A stretch of DNA of 37,490 nt from Bacteroidales bacterium (lineage in GTDB: Bacteria > Bacteroidota > Bacteroidia > Bacteroidales > UBA3824), in contig JAFXUC010000086.1 of the NCBI GenBank assembly GCA_017535325.1, positions 1 to 37,490 of the forward strand. Direction: 5' to 3'. A program made the translations under genes and the position numbers. How positions within the stretch are numbered: position 1 is the stretch's first letter; every line of letters begins with the position of its first letter. A model generated the notes under the pieces. It was not told where the DNA came from. It saw nothing but the letters and a program-made list of their open reading frames with translations, and made no database searches. Below are positions 1 through 7,639 of the stretch, in pieces.

Positions 1-210
1 AAGATGAAGTGCTGCCGTACCGCAAGAAAGAGCAACTGCGTATTTAACACCAATACGCTCTGCAACTATTTTTTCAACCTCGTTGACATTTTCACCGGCA
101 GTGGTAATCCAATTTTTTTCAAAGGCATAGTTGACCCATTTCTGCTCCTCGCCGTGCATAGTAGGAGACGAAAGCCATATTTTATTCTTAAAAGGTATTA
201 TTGTGTGCAT
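1..210 (-). CDS. DegT/DnrJ/EryC1 PLP aminotransferase, N-terminal part (runs off left edge)
   Basis: The minus strand from the ATG at 210 is open for 70 codons to the window edge. It encodes the start of a DegT/DnrJ/EryC1/StrS sugar aminotransferase. The segment WLSSPTMHGEEQKWVNYAF (residues 12-30), the following WITTAG and a terminal SCGTAALHL match the substrate-entry and early PLP-phosphate-binding regions of this family. The catalytic lysine lies outside the window. It follows the PglC-like transferase gene by 8 bases, so it is probably the last or near-last gene of the polysaccharide operon. In PglC/PglE-type loci such an enzyme aminates a UDP-4-keto-6-deoxy-HexNAc made by a 4,6-dehydratase; that role is inferred from position. 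The family call is firm, the substrate is not. Confidence 0.85.
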   Translation of the reverse strand, partial: MHTIIPFKNKIWLSSPTMHGEEQKWVNYAFEKNWITTAGENVNEVEKIVAERIGVKYAVALSCGTAALHL

Positions 211-218
211 GATTAATG

Positions 219-830
219 TTAAATTAATTCACCGTTATATAACATTTTTTTCCCTAAAACGGTACAAAATATAATTTTTATATCTGTAACAAAAGAATAA
301 TTTCTATAATAATAAAGATTAATTTTTATTTTATCAGGATAAATGACAGTATCATTATACTCTTTAGGATTACTCTGTAACGCAAGTAATTCTTCTTCAT
401 TACGATATTTTAAACTTGCAGGACCTGTTATTCCTGGTTTCAATTTCAAAATTTCACGGTCTTCACCTTGCAAATTATCTGCATATCCTGGTACATCAGG
501 TCGCGGACCGACAAAACTCATATCGCCTTTAAGAACATTCCATAACTCTGGGAGTTCATCAAGTTTATATTTTCTTAATTTCGATCCAAGCGGTGTAATT
601 CTGCTTTCTCCGGCTACAGAAACTGTTGAACCAGAATGATTTACTATCATCGAACGGAATTTTACCATGGTAAATAATTTTCCATTTTGTCCGACACGCT
701 GCTGTTTGAACAAAACACTGCCGCCTGGCATTTTTATTTTTATCAACACAGCAACAACAATCAATACCGGCCAAAGAAGAAACAATCCGAAGAATGAGGC
801 TGTTTTGTCAAAAATTTGTTTCAATAGCAT
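219..830 (-). CDS. PglC-like initiating sugar-phosphate transferase (monotopic phosphoglycosyltransferase)
   Basis: This 203-aa protein transfers a sugar-1-phosphate from a UDP-sugar to undecaprenyl phosphate at the inner membrane, the first step of glycan assembly. One N-terminal re-entrant hydrophobic segment (residues about 10-33) is followed by KFRSM (57-61), the catalytic Asp-Glu dyad at D91-E92 within KLDELPELWNVLKGDMS, and GPRP at 108-111. The length matches the minimal PglC form rather than the larger WbaP form. The reading frame extends upstream to 878, but the ATG at 830 gives the normal start and lies 2 bases after the stop of the preceding glycosyltransferase. It neighbours a DegT aminotransferase, which suggests an amino-sugar such as diNAcBac as first sugar. 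The family is certain; the exact sugar is inferred. Confidence 0.93.
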   Translation of the reverse strand: MLLKQIFDKTASFFGLFLLWPVLIVVAVLIKIKMPGGSVLFKQQRVGQNGKLFTMVKFRSMIVNHSGSTVSVAGESRITPLGSKLRKYKLDELPELWNVLKGDMSFVGPRPDVPGYADNLQGEDREILKLKPGITGPASLKYRNEEELLALQSNPKEYNDTVIYPDKIKINLYYYRNYSFVTDIKIIFCTVLGKKMLYNGELI

Positions 831-832
831 AA

Positions 833-1579
833 TTACAATCTTTTTCTTATTGCATGAAAAACATATCCAATAAAACAATATGCTGAGTATAACAAAGAAA
901 GTTTTTCATATTTACGATAAACTTTCCATACATCTTTTGCAGCTTTCCATTTTTTTGCCGTATTTGAATTTGATACAATCCGATAACCTGCAAGAATCTC
1001 CTGCATCCCAAACGCTTGAAAACCTCTACGCATTATTAAAAGCCACAAAGCCATATCATGACTACTTTTGATAAGAGGCATTTCAAAATTTCCTGTCTTT
1101 TCCCGATCTATAACGACTGTTAAACAACCGATAATAGTATTAGATAAATAATGTTTATAATCAATACTTTTGGGAACTTGAATAATTTTTTCTGTTTTAT
1201 TACCTTGTTCGTCCATTATATAATATTGCGAAAAAGAAAAAGCATAATTATTTTTTCCCATAAAAATTATTTGTCTTTCCAATTTTTCTTTTTCCCAAAT
1301 ATCATCACTACCAAGAAATGCAATAAACTTTCCTTGCGCTTGTCTTATTGCTAAATTTCTTGCACCCGCACCACCAAGATTTTTATCTGATTTAATTAAT
1401 TTTATACGATTACCTTTTTCTACAAACGTTTCAATTATTTCAACAGAATTATCTGTAGAACAATCATCCGTTATCAACATTTCCCAATCTGAAAATGTTT
1501 GTAATAAAACGGAATTAATAGTATCAGAAATAAATTTTCCTGAATTATGACATGGTGTTATTATTGAAACTTTTGGCAT
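833..1579 (-). CDS. GT2-family glycosyltransferase
   Basis: A 248-aa GT-A fold glycosyltransferase. The N-terminus (SIITPCHNSG, residues 5-14) is the family's nucleotide-binding strand. TDDCSTDN follows at 37-44, and GSDD at 90-93 provides the metal-binding acidic motif. It should add one sugar from a nucleotide donor to the lipid-linked oligosaccharide on the cytoplasmic face. The short C-terminus ends in a basic, weakly hydrophobic stretch, compatible with membrane association. It lies directly upstream of the PglC-like gene. It is separated from the rest of the polysaccharide operon by the AlbA_2-type gene insert, so transcription must read through that insert or start within it. Donor and acceptor cannot be predicted. 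Confidence 0.92.
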   Translation of the reverse strand: MPKVSIITPCHNSGKFISDTINSVLLQTFSDWEMLITDDCSTDNSVEIIETFVEKGNRIKLIKSDKNLGGAGARNLAIRQAQGKFIAFLGSDDIWEKEKLERQIIFMGKNNYAFSFSQYYIMDEQGNKTEKIIQVPKSIDYKHYLSNTIIGCLTVVIDREKTGNFEMPLIKSSHDMALWLLIMRRGFQAFGMQEILAGYRIVSNSNTAKKWKAAKDVWKVYRKYEKLSLLYSAYCFIGYVFHAIRKRL

Positions 1580-1593
1580 AATATTCTTCGAAA

Positions 1594-2076
1594 TTATATA
1601 CTATTGTTTTCGCAGTTCACTTGCCAATGTCCGCCCTTATCAGGACCGACACGGGTAATTAAACCTTGTTGTTTAAGTTTATCAATATTATTGCGGACTC
1701 CTCTGTCAGATAATCCAGTTATTTCACATAATTCAGGAATTGTGATGTTTGGATCATGTTTCATAAACGATAAAATTTTTACGGCACTTTTCACGATACT
1801 TTTTCCATTATCATTTTTTGGGGCATTTAATTGACCCAAACCTGAAATTTTACTGAAAACTATCGTAGAATGTGTTATTTCAGACTTAAAACTTATTGTT
1901 TGACCAGTAAGTGAAGTCCATGTTTTTATTTTATCAATACCATAACCTGCATTTTCCGCAAGTTTTGCAGCACGAAAAAATTAATAAATTAACATATTTT
2001 CATCATCATACCTATTAACAGAAAATATCTGTTTTTTTGCAGCATTTAAAACATCGGAAAAAGCCTGTGATTTCAT
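1594..2076 (-). pseudogene. 3' remnant of an AlbA_2/ATPase regulator with its own winged helix; possible silent cassette
   Basis: The minus strand from an ATG at 2076 (its first base overlaps the TAA of the upstream intact gene) encodes 31 aa and then a TAA at 1981-1983. The same frame then continues open to 1594. After the stop it reads FFRAAKLAENAGYGIDK and onward, essentially the end of the ATPase domain of the intact neighbour. It ends in a different winged-helix domain finishing GLITRVGPDKGGHWQV. Bases 1825-1979 align without gaps to 2415-2569 with about 7 mismatches by eye, so the duplication or gene conversion is recent. The N-terminal AlbA_2 domain and most of the ATPase domain are absent. 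The first 31 residues are only weakly like the aligned ATPase segment. The remnant could be translated from a TTG at 1839 as an 81-aa winged-helix protein, but no promoter is apparent. Confidence 0.75.
1825..1979. repeat. Long direct repeat, copy A (partner 2415-2569)
   Basis: Copy within the decayed downstream cassette. Homologous recombination between the two copies would delete 590 bp and fuse the intact gene to the cassette's winged helix. Gene conversion would swap sequence without loss. Confidence 0.93.
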
Positions 2077-3620
2077 TATATAAGCGATTTACCTTTTTCG
2101 GTTAAATAATATTTTTGAGTTGGACTATTTGGAGAGTCGGGTTGTGTCATTGATATAATATCATAATCTAATAAACGTTTTACAATATTTTCTCGTACAT
2201 ACCTACGACTTGAAATGTCAACAAATTCTTTTATTTCCTTTAACGATAATTCCTTACCTAAAAGATATTTCAACAACGAAAGTAATTGCTCATCTAATCT
2301 TACTTGACCACTTACTTGACCACTTACTTGACCACTTACTTGACCACTATTTTCTTTAACCTCAGTCTGTGAATTTCTTTTCTCGGTACTTTTTCCTGTA
2401 ACATTTTCAGGGTTATTTAATTGACCCAAACCTGAAATTTTACTGAAAATTATCGTAGAATGTGTTATTTCAGACTTAAAACTTATTAATTGACCAGTAA
2501 GTGAAGTCCACGTTTTAATTTTGTCAATACCATAACCTGCATTTTCCGCAAGTTTTGCCGCACGAAAAAGTTTAATTATAATTGGATTGCGTGGTAGAGA
2601 AATAGCCTCTTGCTCTACTTTTTCCACAGGAACTATAAATCCGCCCGGATTTTGAAATTCAATACGATTAGTAAAAACCCTTATGGTCGGGTGCATAGGG
2701 CTAAACCAATCAGAATGTGCAAGAAAGTTTATCAATCCTTCCCTCAGAGCATACAACCGAGATTCATCATCCGGCGAAACACCAGTTTCTGTAGTAGTAA
2801 AAGGATTGTCAGCATAAAGTCTAAGTCGTTGAATTACAACATTATAGTATTCCCAAATATTTTCTTGTTCTTGCATTCTAAATGTATACCTCGGAACAGC
2901 CGTTGCAACAGAATCACTAGGAATTTCAATATAATCCACCCAAAAATTTGGTATAAATTCCCTTATGATGTCTTGTTTGCCCAACATCAAAAGCGAGCCG
3001 TATGTTAATTCTCCTGATACGTTGGAACATATACCTATTTTGCGACAAAACGCATTGTCGTCTAAATCATTATAAGGAAACGATGCGTTAAAATTTCTGA
3101 CATGGTTTCTAAAAGTGTTTAACGACTGAGGATTCAAATCATTGATTGACGTTCCTTTAGCAAATTCTTCCGACTTAAGTCCAAAAGATTGGTCGTGATA
3201 CATCGCCATAATTTCAGAATCAGTAGCACGTTGATCGCCAGAACAAACCCTAATAAAAGTATTAGTAGGATTATTTATATAAACGGGTTTAAACTTTGAA
3301 GATGAAATATAAAACGCTAAAACAACTTTTGAATCAATGACATATTTAGAAGTTTTAAACAACAAATGTTGATTAAACTTTTGACCCGAACGAAGTACAC
3401 TTGTAAAATCTTGTTCTATTTTTTCAGGATTTTCAACGCCCTCAATTTCAAACTTTTTACCATTTTGAGCGACACCAAGCACTATCCACCCTCCAATAGA
3501 GTTAGCAAACGCAGAAACCGTTTCCCATATATTTTTAGGTAACTCATTTTTGGCTGCTTTTACTTCAAAATCGTCCCATTCAATATCAGATAATTTCTGT
3601 ATAAGTTCGTCTTTAGTCAT
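2076..3620 (-). CDS. AlbA_2/Schlafen-type DNA-binding ATPase with C-terminal winged helix (putative transcriptional regulator)
   Basis: A 514-aa intact member of the family often annotated as ATP-binding protein or putative DNA-binding protein. Residues about 1-135 form the AlbA_2 (Schlafen-like) domain, with DDFEVKAAKNELPKNIWET and GGWIVLGV. Residues about 285-400 are the GHKL-like C-terminal domain (REGLINFLAHSDW, RIEFQNPGG, NAGYGIDK). After a linker containing four perfect copies of a 12-base unit (GQVS repeated) comes a winged helix (about 440-514) for DNA binding. Members are usually regulators or accessory genes on mobile or variable DNA; the target is unknown. It sits inside a glycan operon between an O-antigen ligase and a GT2 gene, flanked by two decayed relatives, which suggests insertion and local duplication. 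Confidence 0.85.
   Translation of the reverse strand: MTKDELIQKLSDIEWDDFEVKAAKNELPKNIWETVSAFANSIGGWIVLGVAQNGKKFEIEGVENPEKIEQDFTSVLRSGQKFNQHLLFKTSKYVIDSKVVLAFYISSSKFKPVYINNPTNTFIRVCSGDQRATDSEIMAMYHDQSFGLKSEEFAKGTSINDLNPQSLNTFRNHVRNFNASFPYNDLDDNAFCRKIGICSNVSGELTYGSLLMLGKQDIIREFIPNFWVDYIEIPSDSVATAVPRYTFRMQEQENIWEYYNVVIQRLRLYADNPFTTTETGVSPDDESRLYALREGLINFLAHSDWFSPMHPTIRVFTNRIEFQNPGGFIVPVEKVEQEAISLPRNPIIIKLFRAAKLAENAGYGIDKIKTWTSLTGQLISFKSEITHSTIIFSKISGLGQLNNPENVTGKSTEKRNSQTEVKENSGQVSGQVSGQVSGQVRLDEQLLSLLKYLLGKELSLKEIKEFVDISSRRYVRENIVKRLLDYDIISMTQPDSPNSPTQKYYLTEKGKSLI
2301..2348. repeat. 12-bp tandem repeat, four perfect copies, in the regulator's linker
   Basis: The plus-strand unit TACTTGACCACT occurs four times without mismatch, followed by AT. 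Read on the minus strand it encodes GQVS repeats between the ATPase and winged-helix domains. Twelve bases is a multiple of three, so copy-number change would alter linker length without breaking the frame. Confidence 0.97.
2415..2569. repeat. Long direct repeat, copy B (partner 1825-1979)
   Basis: This 155-base segment of the intact regulator gene matches 1825-1979 at a constant offset of 590 with about 7 substitutions and no gaps. Both copies lie in the same orientation and encode the end of the ATPase domain (FRAAKLAENAGYG to GLGQLN). Similarity stops abruptly on the winged-helix side. Confidence 0.93.
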
Positions 3621-3642
3621 AGATTTCGATTATCAAACATCT

Positions 3643-4295
3643 CTATTTTTCTATTACTTCCCAATGTCCGCCTTTATCTGGACCAATACGAGTAATTAAA
3701 CCAATACTTGACAAATAAGAAAGTTCTCTTTTTATTGTTGCCTCAGATATATTTAACTCTTCAGAAAGTTTATTCCGTGATTTTTTTGAATTTTTCCGTA
3801 ACAAATCCAATATCGTCTTTTGTCTATCGGTCAAATTTTCTGGGTCATTTTCTGGGTCATTTTCTGGGTCATTTTTAACGGTATGATTTCGTCTAAAAAT
3901 TACATTCGATAATGTTATATCAGAATCAAAACTTACTTTGCAGCCTGTTAATTTCTCCCAAGTCAAAAGTTTTGTCATTCCGTATCCGGCATTTTCCGAC
4001 AATTTAGCATAGCGAAACAACTTTATAATTCCTGGATTGCGTGGACTTGATATTATTACCTTTCCAATTAAATTCAAATCTATTGCAAACCGTCCCGGAT
4101 ATTGAAATTCAATTCTGTCATCAAAAACCCTTATCGTTGAGTGTATAGGACTAAAATAATCCGCATGTGAAAGCATATTAATCAAGCACAAACCGTTTCC
4201 CAAATGTTTTTAGGCAACTCCGACTTTGCTTCTTTTACTTCAAAGTCGTCAAATTCAATACCTTGTAAACGAGTTAATAACTCTGATTCATTCAT
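3643..4295 (-). pseudogene. AlbA_2/ATPase regulator with large internal deletion and frameshift
   Basis: From the ATG at 4295 the minus strand encodes about 37 aa (MNESELLTRLQGIEFDDFEV and onward to NIWETVCA) before a TGA. This is clearly related to the start of the intact regulator at 2076-3620. The following frame, shifted by one, is open from about 4203 to 3643. It encodes the end of the ATPase domain (INMLSHADYFSPIHSTIRVF, NAGYGMTK), three ENDP repeats and a winged helix ending GLITRIGPDKGGHWEV. Against the intact paralogue about 260 codons are missing between ETV and the LINMLSH segment, and the junction changes frame. The start overlaps the end of the O-antigen ligase gene by 8 bases. 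A 186-aa product from an internal TTG at 4203 is conceivable but lacks the AlbA_2 domain. Confidence 0.85.
3835..3870. repeat. 12-bp tandem repeat, three copies, in the decayed regulator
   Basis: The plus-strand unit ATTTTCTGGGTC occurs three times in a row and encodes ENDP-type repeats on the minus strand. It occupies the same interdomain position as the unrelated GQVS repeats of the neighbouring intact gene. Confidence 0.95.
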
Positions 4296-5538
4296 TGCTA
4301 ATTTCCTTTTTCTTTTCTTCGCTCATCATCAATAGCAACATCGTTGCCCACGGAATAAACATCAATCCCGCATTTCGTGTAAGCATGTTTTCAAAAAGCA
4401 GATTTATCATCACCGCGACAGAAAAACCTATCAACGGGAAATATCTGTTTTTAATCCCGTAATAAAATGGTACCAAAAGCATTGCAAGCAACAAAATCAA
4501 GCCAACAATACCCATCGAAAGTTGGGCGTATATATATTGGTTGTGAGTGCCATATTTAAAATCAAGATTGTTTTTTTGATATTGTTTTTCTAATTCTGTA
4601 TCGGTGTCACCAATACCAACGCCAAGAATAGGATTGTCTTTTATAACTTGAAGTGCATTGTGCCAAATGATACTACGATTATTTTGATTTACGTTCAACT
4701 CTATATTATTTGAATTGACATAAATAATAGAGCGGAAACGACTATGTGTAATTAACAAGACACTTCCTAATCCAAGAATAAACAACCCTATAATAAACAT
4801 CTTATGTTTATTATTTAAACGAAGTAAAAATACAATACTTATAAAAATCAACGTCACAAAACAACTTCTACTTTGCAATAAATAAATAAATAATAATGAA
4901 TATATTATCAGAATAACACACAACACTTTATACTTAACGGTTGTACAATTTTCCAATTCTGATAAAATAACGATTATTGTGTACAAAAAATATAAAGAAT
5001 AATACGACGGATGTATAAAATGAGAAATATAAGTATAAGAAAAAAAACTATTTCCTTTCGAAATAGAAACAATAATAGCATAAAAATCGTACAATAACTC
5101 TGTATCTTTAAATTCTTCATAGTACTCTAAATAAGAAAAATAAATACAGACAAAAGAGGATATCAAAACACCGACAATAAAAGCGAAATTAAGCAATCTT
5201 ACATTTTTAATAATGTCATTAGATTTAGCAGAAATAAAAGAAAAAGGAAGAATCAGTATTAAAATATACCGTCCGACAAGTTGTAATCCACGTTCACAAT
5301 TATCTGACCAACAAAGACTTAAAAAGCACCAAAAATAATAAGCAGCAGAAAAAAACAAAAAATATTTTTCTCCGCCGCAAAGTTTTTTCAAGAACGAACA
5401 TAAATATGTTTTTTTGTTAAGCAAAACCCCTGCTATAAAGACAAATAATAATACATTGGCAATAGTTAAACCAAATGGTAACAAAAATAAAAACAGCAAT
5501 AAAGAACCAAATGAAAAAATCTTTATATATTCTGACAT
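4288..5538 (-). CDS. O-antigen ligase/polymerase family membrane protein (Wzy_C type)
   Basis: A 416-aa polytopic inner-membrane protein with about ten to twelve hydrophobic segments. The signature of the O-antigen ligase superfamily (WaaL/Wzy_C, PF04932) is near the C-terminal third: NRSIIWHNALQVIKDNPILG, GVGIGDTD, and THNQYIYAQLSMGIVGL after a periplasmic loop. Such proteins transfer undecaprenyl-linked glycan to an acceptor (lipid A core or protein) or polymerise repeat units. A separate Wzy-like polymerase exists at 10,174-11,382, so ligase is the more economical reading here. The ATG at 5538 (MSEYIKIFSFG) is preferred over the upstream open frame because it starts 7 bases after the LicD stop and directly before the first membrane segment. 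Confidence 0.85.
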   Translation of the reverse strand: MSEYIKIFSFGSLLLFLFLLPFGLTIANVLLFVFIAGVLLNKKTYLCSFLKKLCGGEKYFLFFSAAYYFWCFLSLCWSDNCERGLQLVGRYILILILPFSFISAKSNDIIKNVRLLNFAFIVGVLISSFVCIYFSYLEYYEEFKDTELLYDFYAIIVSISKGNSFFSYTYISHFIHPSYYSLYFLYTIIVILSELENCTTVKYKVLCVILIIYSLLFIYLLQSRSCFVTLIFISIVFLLRLNNKHKMFIIGLFILGLGSVLLITHSRFRSIIYVNSNNIELNVNQNNRSIIWHNALQVIKDNPILGVGIGDTDTELEKQYQKNNLDFKYGTHNQYIYAQLSMGIVGLILLLAMLLVPFYYGIKNRYFPLIGFSVAVMINLLFENMLTRNAGLMFIPWATMLLLMMSEEKKKEISNE

Positions 5539-5545
5539 AATACAA

Positions 5546-6355
5546 TTATTTCCAATACGCCACATAATAATGATGCGATACCCGATCTTGTTCTGGAGGC
5601 AGTTGCATATAATTTCCAAATCCGTTTTTCAAACAATCATCAAATCCTTTCATAATATAGAATTCATAATTTTCAAATTTATGAAATATGACATCATCAA
5701 AATCCTCCTTCAAAAATGGTCTTTTCTGTAAAATTCCACATGATGTTTCAAATAATCTCTTGGTTCCAGAATGATTATACTTTTTAATATATCTATCAAC
5801 ATACTTAACTATTGTATGAGAAGAAAAAGGTAACAAAACAATTTTTAATAAAATTATAACTAAATTTTTAAAAATAGTTCTATTTGCCATTCTCAAAGCT
5901 GTAAATTTAGCAGAATGCAAATATATCAACAATTTTCGTTTCCTATTAAATTTTTCCCATTCTTTATCATCATCAGGAACACTATCTATAGGAAATATAT
6001 CTATCTTAACACCTATTTGCTCTTCTACTGATGACTTTTTTTCATAAAAAACGGTCCTATCATCATAAAGATTCGCATACGGACGACACCATTTATTGCT
6101 TCGCTCAAAAGATATCAATTTATAATAACCGTTATATACCGATGGGAAAATTCTTATCAATTTATCATAATCACTCCTCGGCATATAAATGTCAATATCA
6201 TCATCCCATGGTATATAACCATTATGTCTAACCGCACCAATAAGAGTTCCACATGCCAACGAATATTTAAGTCCGTGTTCTGTCAGAAAATTATGTGCAA
6301 TTTGCATTACTTCGCACTGTAATTGTTTCAATTCCGTAATTTCAATATACCTCAT
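5546..6355 (-). CDS. LicD-family phosphotransferase
   Basis: A 269-aa LicD/fukutin-like enzyme that moves a phospho-substituent (classically phosphocholine from CDP-choline) onto a glycan. The diagnostic GTLIGAVRHNGYIPWDDDID spans residues 36-55, with metal-binding acidic residues in WDDDID. Later elements include KIDIFPID and a C-terminal hydrophobic segment. The ATG at 6355 (MRYIEITELKQLQ) aligns with usual LicD starts and lies 5 bases after the preceding stop; an in-frame ATG at 6373 would add six residues. The gene immediately upstream encodes a LicC-like nucleotidyltransferase fused to a phosphatase, so the two probably make and transfer one phosphoryl group. Whether this is choline, ethanolamine or another alcohol is unknown. 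Confidence 0.92.
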   Translation of the reverse strand: MRYIEITELKQLQCEVMQIAHNFLTEHGLKYSLACGTLIGAVRHNGYIPWDDDIDIYMPRSDYDKLIRIFPSVYNGYYKLISFERSNKWCRPYANLYDDRTVFYEKKSSVEEQIGVKIDIFPIDSVPDDDKEWEKFNRKRKLLIYLHSAKFTALRMANRTIFKNLVIILLKIVLLPFSSHTIVKYVDRYIKKYNHSGTKRLFETSCGILQKRPFLKEDFDDVIFHKFENYEFYIMKGFDDCLKNGFGNYMQLPPEQDRVSHHYYVAYWK

Positions 6356-6360
6356 ATTTC

Positions 6361-7599
6361 TCAAAATTTCCATTGTTTTGTTATTTCAGAAACTCTTAAA
6401 TAATCATTATATGTATCTATATCATAGGCTCTAACATTGATACCACGCATAGGGCACAACGGCTCAAACATATTAAATACGTTATTAGAATTATAAACAA
6501 GGTTACGCTTAAACATACAAGCCGGACCCGTCCATTCGTAATCACCACAATCTCTACTGAATGACACAACCCTACCTTCCGAATCAGTCCTTACAAAAAT
6601 TGTCTCCTCACTTGTTTTATCGCTATAACAGATATATTCACCGGAAACGTTAAGCAATTTTCGCACATCATCAGGATGAACAAGCAAATCTCCATCCCAC
6701 TCAATGATTTCATTATTGGCGTGCCTTGCCCCAAGGAAAAAACTTGCACCCGTCTTTGTTTCAAAATATCTATGATTATAACAAAAAATTATATCTCCAC
6801 GGTATTTTCTAACTTCCTCTATTATATCATTAGCTTGAAAACCGATAACAATTCTAACATCCTCAACATCTTTAAACAATTTCAATTGCAAAGATATAAG
6901 AGAATTACCATTAATCTGAACAAGTGCTTTTGTCAAACCCAAGCCAAGCCGAGAACCAATTCCTGCGCAACTTATCACAACTGATTTGTTTTTACCTATT
7001 TCTCCAGATAATTGCGACAATTGTCTATATAACGCCGTTTCATCAAAAATAACATAATCGCATATAGAAAGCAAACTTTGCGCAGGATTATGAGTTAAAC
7101 CCACCGCTATCGAAAAATTTGAATGTCGCATAGCTTCAAGATCATTATTTCCGTCACCAATAAAAACAACAGTTTCACCCAAAGCCTTATATCTGTCCAC
7201 AATTTGTTCCTTACGCAGCACAGTTTTCAACTTGACAACTTTGTCATTCTCGCAATCGGCTTCACTACCATAACATTGACAACCAATTTTTTTAAATAAT
7301 CCTGCGCACCAACAAGTAAGATTTCCTGTAACGACAATACAATCTTCTTTATGCTCATCTATAAATCGCTTAACTTCAGGATATAATGGAACTTTTTCTA
7401 GAACTCTTACCGTTTCTTCTACAGAATAATTACCCAAAATATTAACTCGGCGAATAAAACTTTCCACAAAAGGAACATTTCCTTGAACCGTTCGCCTCGT
7501 TAATTCAGCTATTTGCTCTTGACATCCAAAATGTGATGCTATAATTGGCAAAGTTTCTGCCGAAGTTATAGTTCCATCTAAATCAAATAAAAACTTCAT
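6361..7599 (-). CDS. HAD-IB phosphatase fused to LicC-like nucleotidyltransferase
   Basis: A 412-aa two-domain protein. Residues 1 to about 185 are a SerB-like HAD phosphatase: DLDGT at 6-10, VTGN at 90-93, GDGNND at 148-153. Residues about 206-412 are a sugar-nucleotidyltransferase-fold domain: CAGIGSRLG at 211-219, K224 for the phosphate, and WDGD at 301-304 for metal. The second half resembles CTP:phosphocholine cytidylyltransferase (LicC) in layout. The adjacent LicD gene supports activation of a small phospho-alcohol as a CDP derivative. The HAD half could produce or edit that substrate, or remove a competing phosphate; this is inference. No phosphonate gene (PepM) is nearby. Domain assignments are secure, substrate is open. 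Confidence 0.88.
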   Translation of the reverse strand: MKFLFDLDGTITSAETLPIIASHFGCQEQIAELTRRTVQGNVPFVESFIRRVNILGNYSVEETVRVLEKVPLYPEVKRFIDEHKEDCIVVTGNLTCWCAGLFKKIGCQCYGSEADCENDKVVKLKTVLRKEQIVDRYKALGETVVFIGDGNNDLEAMRHSNFSIAVGLTHNPAQSLLSICDYVIFDETALYRQLSQLSGEIGKNKSVVISCAGIGSRLGLGLTKALVQINGNSLISLQLKLFKDVEDVRIVIGFQANDIIEEVRKYRGDIIFCYNHRYFETKTGASFFLGARHANNEIIEWDGDLLVHPDDVRKLLNVSGEYICYSDKTSEETIFVRTDSEGRVVSFSRDCGDYEWTGPACMFKRNLVYNSNNVFNMFEPLCPMRGINVRAYDIDTYNDYLRVSEITKQWKF

Positions 7600-7639
7600 A
7601 GTCTAACTGTTTTATAATTAAACATAAATATGTAAAATA

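Noticed and set aside
4..216. 70-aa open frame on the plus strand at the left edge
   Set aside because: It is antisense to a clear DegT aminotransferase frame on the minus strand and has no family features.
2301..2348. Tandem repeats considered as a CRISPR array
   Set aside because: Units are 12 bp, directly adjoining and without spacers, and they encode an in-frame protein linker; no cas genes are present.
2610..3008. 132-aa plus-strand open frame
   Set aside because: Antisense to the ATPase domain of the intact AlbA_2-type gene; composition is typical of a shadow frame.
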